Assembly (NCBI RefSeq): GCF_022568815.1
Contig: NZ_JAKZHX010000010.1
Span: 62,001-126,000 of the forward strand
Direction: 5' to 3'
From: Undibacterium paludis
GTDB lineage: Bacteria; Pseudomonadota; Gammaproteobacteria; Burkholderiales; Burkholderiaceae_D
DNA: 64,000 nucleotides
In this document: one piece after another, positions 32,435 through 41,837 of the stretch
Numbering within the stretch: the stretch's first letter is position 1
Layout: each line of letters opens with the position of its first letter
The notes under the pieces: model-generated
What the model was told of the DNA's origin: nothing
The model's input: the letters and a program-made list of their open reading frames with translations, nothing else
The model's database searches: none
Program-made: the position numbers and the translations under genes

Positions 32435-35308
32435 GTGATCATCAAAACAAAAACCAAGTCCACATCACACCGGCTTTTTGCCTGGATGATTTCTTTCACT
32501 ACTGCAACAATGCTTGCGGCATGTGGTGGTGACAATACCCAACTCAGCCAGTCAAGCACAGCCTTGCCGCCGGCGCCGACAGCAACAGGCATCACAACCC
32601 TGGAGGCCACACTACCTGTATTACCACCTGATATCGCTGCGCAAGCTGTCATTCCAACCTTTCATCTGGCACCTGTCTTGCTTGATGCCCCAGCAGATAC
32701 AGACAGCATCGACAGTAGCAGATCAGCTCGCCTGCCAGCGGCGGCTCTGGCCATACCGAGAGAACTGCAAGGCGTGCGCGGACGTGGTTTGACAGTAGGA
32801 GCAATACGTTCCTTGCCACGACCACAGCTTGCACCACCACCAGCCGGTGAGAATGCTCAACCTATGGCTGGTACCTCTGTCGTTTCAACCTACACACCTG
32901 CGCAAATCCGTGCTGCATACAGTCTCCCTGCGCTTCCGGCAAGTACCAGTGGCCTGACAGCAAGCCAGACTGCACAGCTTGGTGCAGGTCAGACGATTTA
33001 TATTGTTAACGCAAATCACGATCCCAATATTGTTGCAGAGCTGAATGCTTTTAATCAAAAATTTGGTCTGCCAGCATGCACGGTAAAGAGCATACCTGCA
33101 AGTACAGCTTTACCTTTACCAGCTGCATCAGGCAGCACGTGTGAGTTTTCTGTCGTCTACAGCACCAGTGCAGGTGGCATGACCAGTAGCACGCCAGCAT
33201 TCGATTCTGGCTGGGCTACGGAAATCGCGCTTGACGTGCAATGGGCGCATGCCACCGCACCATTGGCCCGTATCATTTTGATTGAAGCTGCGGACTCTTC
33301 CATGAATAACATGGTAGGAGGAATCAAGCTGGCCAATGCAATGGGACCTGGCGTAGTCTCCATGAGTTTTGGTTCAAACGAAGGTAGCTGGACAGCTGGA
33401 TTGGAAAGTACATTCACTACCGCCAAAATGACTTATCTGGCTGCAACTGGTGATAACGGTCCAGCTGTCGAGTGGCCGGCAGTTTCTCCCAATGTCGTTG
33501 CAGTTGGTGGCACCAGTCTCACCTACTCGGGGACAACTCGCACGGAGGTAGCCTGGTCAAATACCGGAGGTGGCGTTAGCGCATACACGGCGACACCAAG
33601 CTATCAGAACAATACCGTGCCGGGTGTGGGCACGCCTGTGCGCAGAACCGTGGCTGACGTATCAATGAATGCTGACCCAAACACCGGGCAATATGTCGCC
33701 GTCATGACGCCGGGAAGTAGCGTTGTAAACTGGGTCAGTGCAGGTGGCACCAGCTTGTCCACGCCACAATGGGCCGGGGTGATTGCCATCGCCAATGCGA
33801 CTTTGGCTCAGGCAGGAAAATCTGTTTTGGGTGCACCGCATGCGGTCCTGTATAACAAAATTGCGACAACGCCTGGCAGTTATGCCAGCAGTTTTGCCGA
33901 CATCGCCAAAGGTAGCAATGGCACTTGCGCAAGCTGCGTTGCAAAAACCGGACATGACCAACTGACCGGTCTTGGTACACCCAATGTCACCAGTTTATTA
34001 AGCACATTAGGTGGCACAGTCATTGCGACAGCACCAACCGTGACATCGGCAGGCATCAGTGGGCAAGTTGGGACTGCATTGAGTTTTACCGTATCGGCAA
34101 CCGCAGATAATCCACTCACCTATACCTTGAGTGGCAACCCGGCTGGCATGAGCATCAACAGCAGCGGCATTGTCAGCTGGGCCACGCCTGTAGCAGGTAC
34201 ATACACGGTGGTCGTTACTGCGCTGGATGCAAAAACGGGGCTGAGCGGTAAAGGCACTTATACGATCGTTATTTCGGCTCCTGTGCCACCAGCGATTTCT
34301 GCCACCACCATCAATGGAAAAGCAGGTACGGCACTTACCTTCAATATAACGGCAACTTCCACCAATCCGCTGACCTATAGCATCACTGGCGCACCAAGCG
34401 GCATGACGGCTACTTCTGCGGGTGCTGTATCCTGGCCAACTCCAATTGCAGGAACTTACTCAGTAACGGCGACTGCACTCGACACAAAAACCGGATTGAG
34501 CAGCAAAGCTGTCTTTACCGTTGTGATTGCTGCTGCAACACCTCCAGTCGTTACTGCGGCAACGATCAATGGCGTGGCGGCAACAGCATTGACTTTCAAC
34601 GTAACAGCAACATCTGCCAACGCAATGACATATAGCCTGACAGGTGCGCCAACTGGAATGACGATAAGCGCTACAGGAACTGTAAGCTGGGCCTCCCCTG
34701 TTCTTGGCACATATTCAGTCACAGTCAATGCAACGGACAGCAAGACAGGTTTGACGGGCAAAGCCGTATATACCGTTGTAATTGCTCAGCAACCGGCCCC
34801 TGTCGTGACTGCGGCGACGGTCAATGGGACGGTTGGCACTGCGCTGTCATACACAGTAGCTGTCAAGTCATCGAATCCCGTCACCTATACACTGACTGGC
34901 GCGCCAGCCGGACTGACTATCAGCAGCTCTGGCATGATCAGCTGGGCTAGTCCTGTTGCAGGAAATTATGCTGTCACAGTACTTGCCAAAGACAGCAAGA
35001 CGGGCTTGAGCGGTCAGGCGGTCATCAGCATCAGCGTTGTAGCATCAGGCTTGAGCATCAACGCCCCCGCAATGACAGGGACTGCAGGCAAGGCGCTCAC
35101 GGGCAGCATCACTATCAACGCACCAGGTGCGACCTCGATTTCCATCTCTATCACGGGTGCGCCTCTTGGCCTGGGGTTTTCAATGAGTGGGCTGAGCATT
35201 GCAACCAGCTGGGCCAGCCCTGTAAAAGGCAGCTACACCATGCTTATTACCGTGACTGACAATCTGGGAAGAAAGGCAACTGCCAGCGTACCTATCACGA
35301 TCAACTGA
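32435..35308 (+). CDS. Sedolisin-like (S53) peptidase lipoprotein with five Ig-like repeats
   Basis: Large exported protein, 957 residues from the GTG at 32435, which has GGAG seven bases upstream and gives a proper lipoprotein signal (basic n-region, then ISFTTATMLAAC with the lipobox Cys). Frames open from 32357 would start inside the riboswitch. The protease domain (about 165-530) keeps the S53 catalytic set: Glu263 and Asp267 in TEIALDVQW, Asp340 in ATGDNG, Ser440 in GGTSLSTP, and the calcium-site end FADIAKGSNG ... TGLGTPN. From about residue 530 to the end come five repeats of roughly 82 residues (GTALTFNVTATS ... YSLTGAPTGM ... VSWASPVAGTYSVTV ... TGLSGKA), of the putative-Ig He_PIG type. 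A pro-kumamolisin prodomain is not evident. The riboswitch places it under cyclic-di-GMP control. Confidence 0.9.
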   Translation: MIIKTKTKSTSHRLFAWMISFTTATMLAACGGDNTQLSQSSTALPPAPTATGITTLEATLPVLPPDIAAQAVIPTFHLAPVLLDAPADTDSIDSSRSARLPAAALAIPRELQGVRGRGLTVGAIRSLPRPQLAPPPAGENAQPMAGTSVVSTYTPAQIRAAYSLPALPASTSGLTASQTAQLGAGQTIYIVNANHDPNIVAELNAFNQKFGLPACTVKSIPASTALPLPAASGSTCEFSVVYSTSAGGMTSSTPAFDSGWATEIALDVQWAHATAPLARIILIEAADSSMNNMVGGIKLANAMGPGVVSMSFGSNEGSWTAGLESTFTTAKMTYLAATGDNGPAVEWPAVSPNVVAVGGTSLTYSGTTRTEVAWSNTGGGVSAYTATPSYQNNTVPGVGTPVRRTVADVSMNADPNTGQYVAVMTPGSSVVNWVSAGGTSLSTPQWAGVIAIANATLAQAGKSVLGAPHAVLYNKIATTPGSYASSFADIAKGSNGTCASCVAKTGHDQLTGLGTPNVTSLLSTLGGTVIATAPTVTSAGISGQVGTALSFTVSATADNPLTYTLSGNPAGMSINSSGIVSWATPVAGTYTVVVTALDAKTGLSGKGTYTIVISAPVPPAISATTINGKAGTALTFNITATSTNPLTYSITGAPSGMTATSAGAVSWPTPIAGTYSVTATALDTKTGLSSKAVFTVVIAAATPPVVTAATINGVAATALTFNVTATSANAMTYSLTGAPTGMTISATGTVSWASPVLGTYSVTVNATDSKTGLTGKAVYTVVIAQQPAPVVTAATVNGTVGTALSYTVAVKSSNPVTYTLTGAPAGLTISSSGMISWASPVAGNYAVTVLAKDSKTGLSGQAVISISVVASGLSINAPAMTGTAGKALTGSITINAPGATSISISITGAPLGLGFSMSGLSIATSWASPVKGSYTMLITVTDNLGRKATASVPITIN

Positions 35309-35347
35309 AATCTCTGTTGAGACTATCAACCAAGCGATCAAGCAAAC

Positions 35348-35380
35348 ACAAAAGGCGAGGCACAATGCTCCGCCTTTTGT
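35348..35380. terminator. Hairpin terminator between convergent sedolisin and copper-oxidase genes
   Basis: ACAAAAGGCG pairs with CGCCTTTTGT across a 13-base loop. A-rich on one side and T-rich on the other, so it can serve both convergent genes. Confidence 0.65.
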
Positions 35381-35422
35381 GCATTGACTTTGGAGATTTC
35401 CATTGCCTGCGGCCATACTCTT

Positions 35423-36835
35423 TTAATGTCCGCCATGACCTTGTGGCTTGCGTACCTGCACTTCTACCTCTGGTGCGGCATGTGTGCCCTGTCTCACCCC
35501 TGCGTGTGGATCAGCAGGCTGACGTGGTGCATCAGCCACGGGGCCATCATATTCATACGCGACAGTTCCCTTGGGGTGACGGAACCAGCCCGGGTCTTTA
35601 TAGTCACCCGGCTTTTGGTCCTTGCGCACTTTGACGACGCTGAACATGCCGCCCATTTCCAGCCCGCCAAACGGCCCCTCGCCCGTCATCATGGGCAGGG
35701 TGTTGTCAGGCAGGGGCATTTCCATCGCCCCCATATCAGCCATGCCCTTGTCACCCATGGTCATGTAGGAAGGAACGAGCTTGCTGATCTTGTCTGCCAC
35801 GTCCTTGTGGTCCACCCCTATCATCGTTGGCACAGTGTGTCCCATGGCATTCATGGTGTGATGACTCTTGTGACAATGGAAGGACCAGTCCCCCTCTTCA
35901 TCCGCCACAAACTCCACCTGACGCATCTGGCCTACGGCGATGTCCGTGGTCACCTCGGGCCAGCGAGCAGTCCTCGGCATGGGGCCGCCATCCGTGCCGG
36001 TCACGGTGAATTCATGACCATGAATATGGATGGGGTGATTGGTCATCGTCAGATTGCCCACACGTATCCTGACCCTGTCGTTCTTGCGTACATTCAGGGT
36101 ATCAATGCCGGGGAAAACACGGCTGTTCCATGTCCACAGATTAAATTCCGTCATGGTCATGATGTTAGGCTTGAATGCACCGGGCTCTATGTCATAAGCA
36201 CTGAGCAGGAAAATAAAATCCCTGTCCACTTCATCTATCTGCGGATGTTTATTTTTGGGATGTGTAACCCATGATCCCATCATGCCCATGGCCATCTGCG
36301 TCATTTCATCGGCATGCGGGTGATACATGAAAGTGCCGGGGCGACGTGCCACAAATTCATAGACAAAGGTCTTGCCCGGCTGTATCGATGGCTGCGTCAG
36401 ACCTGACACACCATCCATGCCATTGGGCAGGCGTTGTCCATGCCAGTGCATGCTGGTATGTTCTGGCAGGCGGTTAGTGACAAAAATGCGCACCCTGTCG
36501 CCTTCCACCACTTCTATGGTTGGGCCAGGGCTTTGGCCGTTATAACCCCACAGGTGAGCCTTCATGCCGGGAGCCATTTCACGCACAACGGGTTCGGCCA
36601 CCAGATGGAATTCCTTGACGCCATTATTCATGCGCCATGGCAGGGTCCAGCCGTTGAGGGTGACAACCGGGTTATACGGACGGCCATTCTTTGGTTGTAA
36701 TGGTGGCATGGTGTCCGGGCTGACTTGCGTGACTTCTTCCGGCAAACCAGCCAAAGCGACTTTACTGACACTGGCAGCCGCAAGTGCTCCGCCAGCGATG
36801 CCAGCCATCTTGAAAAAATTTCTTCTGTTGTTCAT
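35423..36835 (-). CDS. Multicopper oxidase, Tat-exported
   Basis: Periplasmic multicopper oxidase, 470 residues. The N-terminus NNRRNFFKMAGIAGGALAAASV is a twin-arginine signal. Copper motifs are complete: HWHG at 130-133, HPHAD at 172-176, HPIHIHG at 267-273 and HCHKSHH at 320-326 followed by an axial Met. The protein is Met-rich (MTQMAMGMMGSW; MGDKGMADMGAMEMP), as in CopA/CueO-like copper-resistance oxidases that oxidise Cu(I). The C-terminus ends in GHGGH. It is the last gene of a minus-strand unit with a TolC-like protein and a small Cys/His/Met-rich protein, which supports a copper detoxification role. The laccase-like substrate range is unknown. Confidence 0.92.
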   Translation of the reverse strand: MNNRRNFFKMAGIAGGALAAASVSKVALAGLPEEVTQVSPDTMPPLQPKNGRPYNPVVTLNGWTLPWRMNNGVKEFHLVAEPVVREMAPGMKAHLWGYNGQSPGPTIEVVEGDRVRIFVTNRLPEHTSMHWHGQRLPNGMDGVSGLTQPSIQPGKTFVYEFVARRPGTFMYHPHADEMTQMAMGMMGSWVTHPKNKHPQIDEVDRDFIFLLSAYDIEPGAFKPNIMTMTEFNLWTWNSRVFPGIDTLNVRKNDRVRIRVGNLTMTNHPIHIHGHEFTVTGTDGGPMPRTARWPEVTTDIAVGQMRQVEFVADEEGDWSFHCHKSHHTMNAMGHTVPTMIGVDHKDVADKISKLVPSYMTMGDKGMADMGAMEMPLPDNTLPMMTGEGPFGGLEMGGMFSVVKVRKDQKPGDYKDPGWFRHPKGTVAYEYDGPVADAPRQPADPHAGVRQGTHAAPEVEVQVRKPQGHGGH

Positions 36836-36873
36836 GGTAATCCTCTTGGTCTTGTAGCGACATCAAGCCGCAT

Positions 36874-38283
36874 TCAATGCGCAGCTTCCGGTGTGGCAGA
36901 TGATTTGACGCCTGTCACAGTGGTCACAGATGGTTTGCCGACCAGTTCGGCCTGCAAGGCAGCATCAGTCAGCCAGAATTGTTGTTCGGCATTGATGGCG
37001 GCCATTACGCTGTTGATTTGTTCACGCGTGTCCGCCAGCAGTTCAAACACGCTGATGAACATGCCGTTGTAACGTAGCTGATTCTCTGCCGAGATACGCT
37101 TGCGCAACGGCACGACCTCATCACGGTATTGTCTGGCGATGTCATACATGGTCCTGTAGGCCGAGTAGCTGACACGCAGGTGTGAGCCGGCATTGTTGAC
37201 AGTCTCCTGCAATCGGTAGCTGGCTGCCAGGGTGCTGGCATTCATGGCGGTGCGCCTGGCATCGCCCCAATCGAATACCGGCAATCTGATGCTGACTTCC
37301 ACACCGCGTTTGATTTCAGCCTTGCCAGCATCATCAAAAATGGTATTACGCCTGACGCCAAGCTCGATATCGGTAAAGCTGCTGACCAGGTTCAGGCCCT
37401 GGCGAGCGGCAGCGGCATCAAACTCTTGCTGCGCCAGACGTATGTCGAGACGGTTTTTTGTCGCCAGCGTAGCCACATCCTGCGCCGGGCGCGGCGCAGC
37501 TGGCAAATCCGGCAGGCGTTCTGGCAGCGTCAGTTTTTTTTCCTGTTCATCATTGAGCCCCAGCAGGCGCACCAGCTCTTCACGTGTAGCCAGGCTGGTA
37601 TGACTGGCCAGATTGAACTGGGCTACGGCATCTGCATGAAACGCCTGCTGGCGCGCTTCCTGCAGCGTATTGAAATTGCCCGCCTTGCGCATGCGCCCTG
37701 CCAGTTCTGCGCTGGCGTCAGCAGCCTCCATCACCTGCTGTGCATACACCATGCTTTGCCGGGCCGCCACGGCCTTGACCCAGGCCATGCGCACCTGACT
37801 GACGCGTTCTATGACATCCATGCTCAGTTGCGTCTGCGCCTGCGCAATATCATGTTGTGCCATTTTCTGCCGCTGTGGCAGGCTCAGGATATCAAGCAAG
37901 CCCATGCTCAGCATGCGGCCTATTTCAAGCTCACCGGTCTGGCGGCTGCGCTCGAAGTTAAACAAGGGATTGCTGATGCGTCCACCCTGCGCTGCATTGG
38001 CCATGTTCGCCTGATGGCTGGCCAGCAAGGCTTGCAGGGCCGGGCTGTTGAGCAGGGCCAGTTGTACCGCATCGTCTTGTGATAAAGCCTGATGCAATAA
38101 ACCATTGGCCCTGGCCTGCATATCGACACGCTGGCCGGCCTGGCCGGCCAGCTTGAGCTGGCCCTGGGTAAAACCGCCATAGTCGCGGTTGATATTTTGT
38201 GTACTTTGTTCAATATCTGCGCTAGCGCAGCCAGTCAGTACCAGCATGGCCGGCAACAGATATCGATAAGAAAGATGCAACAT
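36874..38283 (-). CDS. TolC-family outer membrane efflux lipoprotein
   Basis: Outer-membrane channel of an efflux system, 469 residues. The start at 38283 gives MLHLSYRYLLPAMLVLTGCASADI, a lipoprotein signal with lipobox LTGC, and has GAGG upstream; the frame stays open further but without signal features. Two long coiled-coil repeats typical of the outer membrane efflux family (PF02321) are seen around residues 85-250 and 280-450 (SVRISLPVFDWGDARRTAM reads as VEVSIRLPVFDWGDARR here). It is a CusC/CzcC-like partner without CusA or CusB genes nearby, so it may be recruited by pumps encoded elsewhere. It lies 38 bases upstream of the multicopper oxidase gene. Confidence 0.88.
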   Translation of the reverse strand: MLHLSYRYLLPAMLVLTGCASADIEQSTQNINRDYGGFTQGQLKLAGQAGQRVDMQARANGLLHQALSQDDAVQLALLNSPALQALLASHQANMANAAQGGRISNPLFNFERSRQTGELEIGRMLSMGLLDILSLPQRQKMAQHDIAQAQTQLSMDVIERVSQVRMAWVKAVAARQSMVYAQQVMEAADASAELAGRMRKAGNFNTLQEARQQAFHADAVAQFNLASHTSLATREELVRLLGLNDEQEKKLTLPERLPDLPAAPRPAQDVATLATKNRLDIRLAQQEFDAAAARQGLNLVSSFTDIELGVRRNTIFDDAGKAEIKRGVEVSIRLPVFDWGDARRTAMNASTLAASYRLQETVNNAGSHLRVSYSAYRTMYDIARQYRDEVVPLRKRISAENQLRYNGMFISVFELLADTREQINSVMAAINAEQQFWLTDAALQAELVGKPSVTTVTGVKSSATPEAAH

Positions 38284-38386
38284 GATGTCCTCACGTGAAA
38301 ACCTGTGACCCCGCTCAATAGGGAGGTCAAAAAGATCATTGGTATTTACGATGGCAAGTGGCATGAAACGTCATGCCGTCGCCTGT

Positions 38387-38770
38387 TCAGGTGTGGGAAT
38401 ACCTGGGTGGGCGTTCAAGCGTGCTGGCTGATACCGAGGCGGGTAACAGTACGGGCAGGACCTGCACATCATTGTGCACAGGTGTGAATACGGGTAATTG
38501 CGCTGCAGGCATCAGTGCCATGCCCATGCAACAAGGGGAAGCAGACTTACAGTGATCGTGGACTTTACCTTGCTTGACCAGCGCGTCCGCAGTAGCGCCT
38601 TTGCCATCCATGTTCTGGCAATGCGGGTTGTCAGCAACGGCAGATTGCATGGCTGCCAGCTTGCCCGACATGCCCATGGCGCAGCCAAAACCGCTGGCCA
38701 CGGCAAAGCCCTGCAAGGGCAGCAGTACCAGTAAGCAGCAAGCAATCAGCAGACGCCAGGACTTTTTCAT
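38387..38770 (-). CDS. Small exported Cys/His/Met-rich protein, probably metal related
   Basis: Not a named family. The 127-residue product has a signal sequence (MKKSWRLLIACCLLVLLPLQGFAVA) and a mature part with clustered possible metal ligands: FGCAMGMSGKLAAMQ, NPHCQNMDG, VHDHCKSASPCCMGMALMP. The density of Cys, His and Met is far above average. It is the first gene of the unit that continues with the TolC-like lipoprotein (103 bases downstream) and the multicopper oxidase, which points to a periplasmic copper-binding or copper-sensing helper, comparable in position to CopL/DUF2946-type proteins. No strong ribosome site is seen. Confidence 0.72.
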   Translation of the reverse strand: MKKSWRLLIACCLLVLLPLQGFAVASGFGCAMGMSGKLAAMQSAVADNPHCQNMDGKGATADALVKQGKVHDHCKSASPCCMGMALMPAAQLPVFTPVHNDVQVLPVLLPASVSASTLERPPRYSHT

Positions 38771-38832
38771 GCAGCGAACTTATCACAAATCCGGTTTTTC
38801 AACAAATGAACACATCGAAACTTAACAAAACA

Positions 38833-39438
38833 CTAACCCAACAGCAAGTTCACAGCAAGCAACAGCATCACCACACCAATCAGGCTATCAAGTATGCGCC
38901 AGGCTTTTGGCCTGGCAAACAAGGGAGCCAGCAGGCGCGCACCAAAACCCAGGGCCACAAACCAGATCAGCGCATTCAGGCCAGCACCCATGGCAAACCA
39001 GTACTTGCCATCACCCGCCTGCTGTCCGCCTATCGCCCCCAGCAGGACCACCGTATCCAGATAGACGTGGGGGTTAAGCAAGGTCACGCCCAGCACAGCC
39101 AAAGCCGCCTTGCCCGCCGTCAGGCCCGCGCCCCCGGTTTCTGCCACCAGGCTTTGCTGGCTGGCGGCAGCGCGCAAGGACCGCACGCCATACCAGATCA
39201 GGAATGCCGCCCCACCCCAACGCGCCATGGAGAGCAAGAAGGGCTGGCTTTGAATGATGCCACCCACGCCTGCCACCCCGGCCAGTATCAGCAGCATTTC
39301 GCAGACGACACAGATCATCACCGTCAGCGCCACATGTTGCCTGCGCAATCCCATGCGCAAGACATGCGCATTCTGCGAACCGATTGCCATGATCAAACCC
39401 GCGCTCATGCCCATGCCCTTGAGTATAAAAGCCAACAT
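38833..39438 (-). CDS. argO: LysE/ArgO-family amino-acid exporter
   Basis: Exports arginine (and possibly lysine or canavanine) across the cytoplasmic membrane. The 201-residue protein has the six-helix LysE/YggA fold, with GLIMAIGSQNAHVLRMGLRRQHV as the conserved N-terminal signature and LLNPHVYLDTVVLLG in the middle. AGGAGG is six bases before the second of two adjacent ATGs (39438), used here; the first (39441) would be too close. It is divergent from an ArgP-like LysR gene, the same arrangement as argP-argO in E. coli, which strengthens the call. Confidence 0.92.
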   Translation of the reverse strand: MLAFILKGMGMSAGLIMAIGSQNAHVLRMGLRRQHVALTVMICVVCEMLLILAGVAGVGGIIQSQPFLLSMARWGGAAFLIWYGVRSLRAAASQQSLVAETGGAGLTAGKAALAVLGVTLLNPHVYLDTVVLLGAIGGQQAGDGKYWFAMGAGLNALIWFVALGFGARLLAPLFARPKAWRILDSLIGVVMLLLAVNLLLG

Positions 39439-39624
39439 CATCCGCCTCCTGTTTGTTGATGCAGGGATTTTGGGCAAGAAAAGGTTTAATATGAAGTGAA
39501 TTTAAAATATTTCCGAATTCATTAAAATTTCTTAATTTAATAAACGCACCTGAATTCCTTTGCAGCGCCGTGTTTAGAGGTCTGCACTGAGAACACCACG
39601 GATTCAAGATATAACCATAGAAAA

Positions 39625-40536
39625 ATGCAATCACGACTAGACAGCCGCCAGTGTGAAGCCTTTCTCAGCGTCATCGACTGCGGCAGCCTGGAGCTGGCTG
39701 CGCAGGCATTGACACTGACCAGTTCTGCCGTTTCACAGCGCATCAAGGCACTGGAAATGGAACTTGGCACCACCCTCCTGGTACGCAGCCGCCCTTGCCG
39801 CGCTACCAGTGCCGGGCAAAAGCTGGTGCAGCATCTGCGTCGGGTTGCCGAGCTTGAGCAGGATTTGCAGAGTGAATTCTCTGGTCAGCAAAGCGCCGCC
39901 ATACGCATCGCACTGGCAGTCAATGCCGACAGCCTGGACAGCTGGCTGCTGCCAGCCCTGTCTGACTTTCTGATCGCAGAAAACATCCTGCTCGATGTGG
40001 CGATTGATGATCAGGATCATACCCATGACCTGCTGGAAAGCGGCATGGTGCTGGGCTGCATCTCTGCCGAACCGCAAGCCATGCGTGGCTGCCAGGCAGT
40101 GTCCCTGGGCGTCATGCGGTATCAACTGGTAGCCAGCCAGGCCTATTGCGACCGCTGGTTCCCGCAGGGCATGACACGCGAAGCGGCAAGACTGGCCCCC
40201 GTGCTGACCTTCAACCGCAAGGACAAGTTGCAGTCACAGATATTGCTGGAACATTTCGGCCTGACAGAGCAGGCCTATTCGACCCACTATGTACCGGCCA
40301 CCACGCCCTATAACCGCGCCATCCTGCTGGGACTGGGCTGGGGCGTAATACCCGAGCTCATGCTGGCGACACTGGAAGAACAAAACCCGCTGGTCAGGCT
40401 GATGCCGGCATATGCAGTTGACGTAGCCCTGTACTGGCATCACTGGAAGGTGCAGACGCCGCGCCTGGCGCGCTTGTCAGCCACCCTGGTCAACAAAGCC
40501 AGAAGCGCTCTGATGCAAATCAAGGGCAGCACTTGA
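39625..40536 (+). CDS. argP: LysR-family regulator, ArgP/IciA type
   Basis: LysR protein of 303 residues that in E. coli activates argO in response to arginine and is blocked by lysine. The helix-turn-helix is CEAFLSVIDCGSLELAAQALTLTSSAVSQRIKALE with the SSAVSQRIKALE recognition helix, followed by LGTTLLVRSRPCRATSAGQKL, both typical of ArgP. The 186-bp gap to argO is very AT-rich, as expected for the ArgP-bound region. The 3' end overlaps the convergent diguanylate-cyclase gene by 60 bases. Confidence 0.9.
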   Translation: MQSRLDSRQCEAFLSVIDCGSLELAAQALTLTSSAVSQRIKALEMELGTTLLVRSRPCRATSAGQKLVQHLRRVAELEQDLQSEFSGQQSAAIRIALAVNADSLDSWLLPALSDFLIAENILLDVAIDDQDHTHDLLESGMVLGCISAEPQAMRGCQAVSLGVMRYQLVASQAYCDRWFPQGMTREAARLAPVLTFNRKDKLQSQILLEHFGLTEQAYSTHYVPATTPYNRAILLGLGWGVIPELMLATLEEQNPLVRLMPAYAVDVALYWHHWKVQTPRLARLSATLVNKARSALMQIKGST

Positions 40537-41781
40537 GGCCGCATTGGGTTGCACCTGGTTACGGCCATGCGACTTGGCAAAATACAACCATTGATCTGCC
40601 CGCTGGACCAGGCTTTCCATGCTGTCTGCCGCCCTCAGTTCTGCCACCCCAAAGCTCGCCGTGACATGCAGTACCTGCCCCTCAGCCAGGCTGACGGACA
40701 AATGCTGCTCGACCTGCTGCCGGATACGCTCTGCCACTTCAACGGCAGCGGTAAAGGCCGTTTCCGGCAGGATCAGGATGAACTCCTCTCCACCATAACG
40801 CACTACCCAGTCAACCTCGCTGCGCAAGGCATTTTTCAGGCTTTGGGCAAAGGCGATCAATACCTTGTCGCCTATAGCATGTCCATATAGGTCATTGACA
40901 GACTTGAAATTATCGATATCGCAAAACAATACCGATAAATGTCGCTGATAACGAATCGCCCTCTGCATTTCACCTGGCATGCGTTCATTGAACAACAGGC
41001 GGTTGTAGCAACCGGTCAGACCATCGGTGATCGCCAGTTGCTTGAGGGCGCGCATTGCTTCTTCCAGCTGACTGGTGCGCTCTGCCACCAGTGCATCCTG
41101 ATTGGTAATGTGTTTTTGCAGGCTGTCCTGCATGGTGCGAAAACCATCAACGACCAGGTCAATTTCATTATAAGAATTTGCCGGTCGACGCTTGAGTTCC
41201 AGCTTGGTCGATAACTGGTCGGCTTGCAGATTCTTGACAAAATCAGCCAGCTGACGCATGGGTTTTTCGAGATAATGCCGCAGTATCGCCACCACGGCCA
41301 CATAAATGAAAACCGACAGCACCAGGGTTTCTGCCAGGACGACAATAAAACTGCGCAGCAATTCACGCCGCAATACGCTTTTGTCAATGACAAACTCGAC
41401 CGAACCAAGCGACCTGCCGGGGTCAGCCGGGGCCGGTATATCAAACACCATGCGCTGGCCACCCACTGCACGCTTGACATCGCCGCCATTGAATTGCTGA
41501 CCAGTACTGGCCCGTATGTTGACGTAGGCTATCGACGTATTTTTCAATATCAGGCGTATCTGCTTTTGTATGGTTTGCAGTTCTATGTCCCAGAGCGTGA
41601 CTGACAACAGCGGCAAATGTGCCTGCGCCACATCATTGATCGCCATATCGAAATTATCTTCGATGGCGCGGTAATTGAACCAGGCCTGCAGGCTGCTGAC
41701 CAGTACCACACACAGGATCACCCATTTGAAGACTCGATGTATCAACAAACTGGCAATGGGCTGTAAAGGTGTATCGCTCAT
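40477..41781 (-). CDS. Membrane diguanylate cyclase (GGDEF) with periplasmic sensor region
   Basis: Makes cyclic-di-GMP from two GTP. The 434-residue protein has a transmembrane helix at about 16-34, a periplasmic region of about 115 residues (FNYRAIEDNFDMAINDVAQAHLPLLSVTLWD), a second helix near 150-170, a HAMP-like linker (EKPMRQLADFVKNL), a coiled coil and a GGDEF domain from about 255. Active-site motifs are FCDIDNFKSVNDLYGHAIGDKVL and GGEEF. Five residues upstream of the latter the inhibitory RxxD site is altered (RSEVD), so feedback inhibition may be weak. The gene follows a periplasmic binding-protein gene by 57 bases and the pair is likely one operon. Confidence 0.9.
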   Translation of the reverse strand: MSDTPLQPIASLLIHRVFKWVILCVVLVSSLQAWFNYRAIEDNFDMAINDVAQAHLPLLSVTLWDIELQTIQKQIRLILKNTSIAYVNIRASTGQQFNGGDVKRAVGGQRMVFDIPAPADPGRSLGSVEFVIDKSVLRRELLRSFIVVLAETLVLSVFIYVAVVAILRHYLEKPMRQLADFVKNLQADQLSTKLELKRRPANSYNEIDLVVDGFRTMQDSLQKHITNQDALVAERTSQLEEAMRALKQLAITDGLTGCYNRLLFNERMPGEMQRAIRYQRHLSVLFCDIDNFKSVNDLYGHAIGDKVLIAFAQSLKNALRSEVDWVVRYGGEEFILILPETAFTAAVEVAERIRQQVEQHLSVSLAEGQVLHVTASFGVAELRAADSMESLVQRADQWLYFAKSHGRNQVQPNAASSAALDLHQSASGFVDQGG

Positions 41782-41837
41782 GTAGGCAACTCTGCTTGTT
41801 TCTATTTACAGCTCTCGATCCGCTGATTCCGGTGTGC

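Noticed and set aside
35384..36274. 296-codon plus-strand frame opposite the multicopper oxidase
   Set aside because: His-rich antisense of the copper motifs; the real gene is on the minus strand with a Tat signal.
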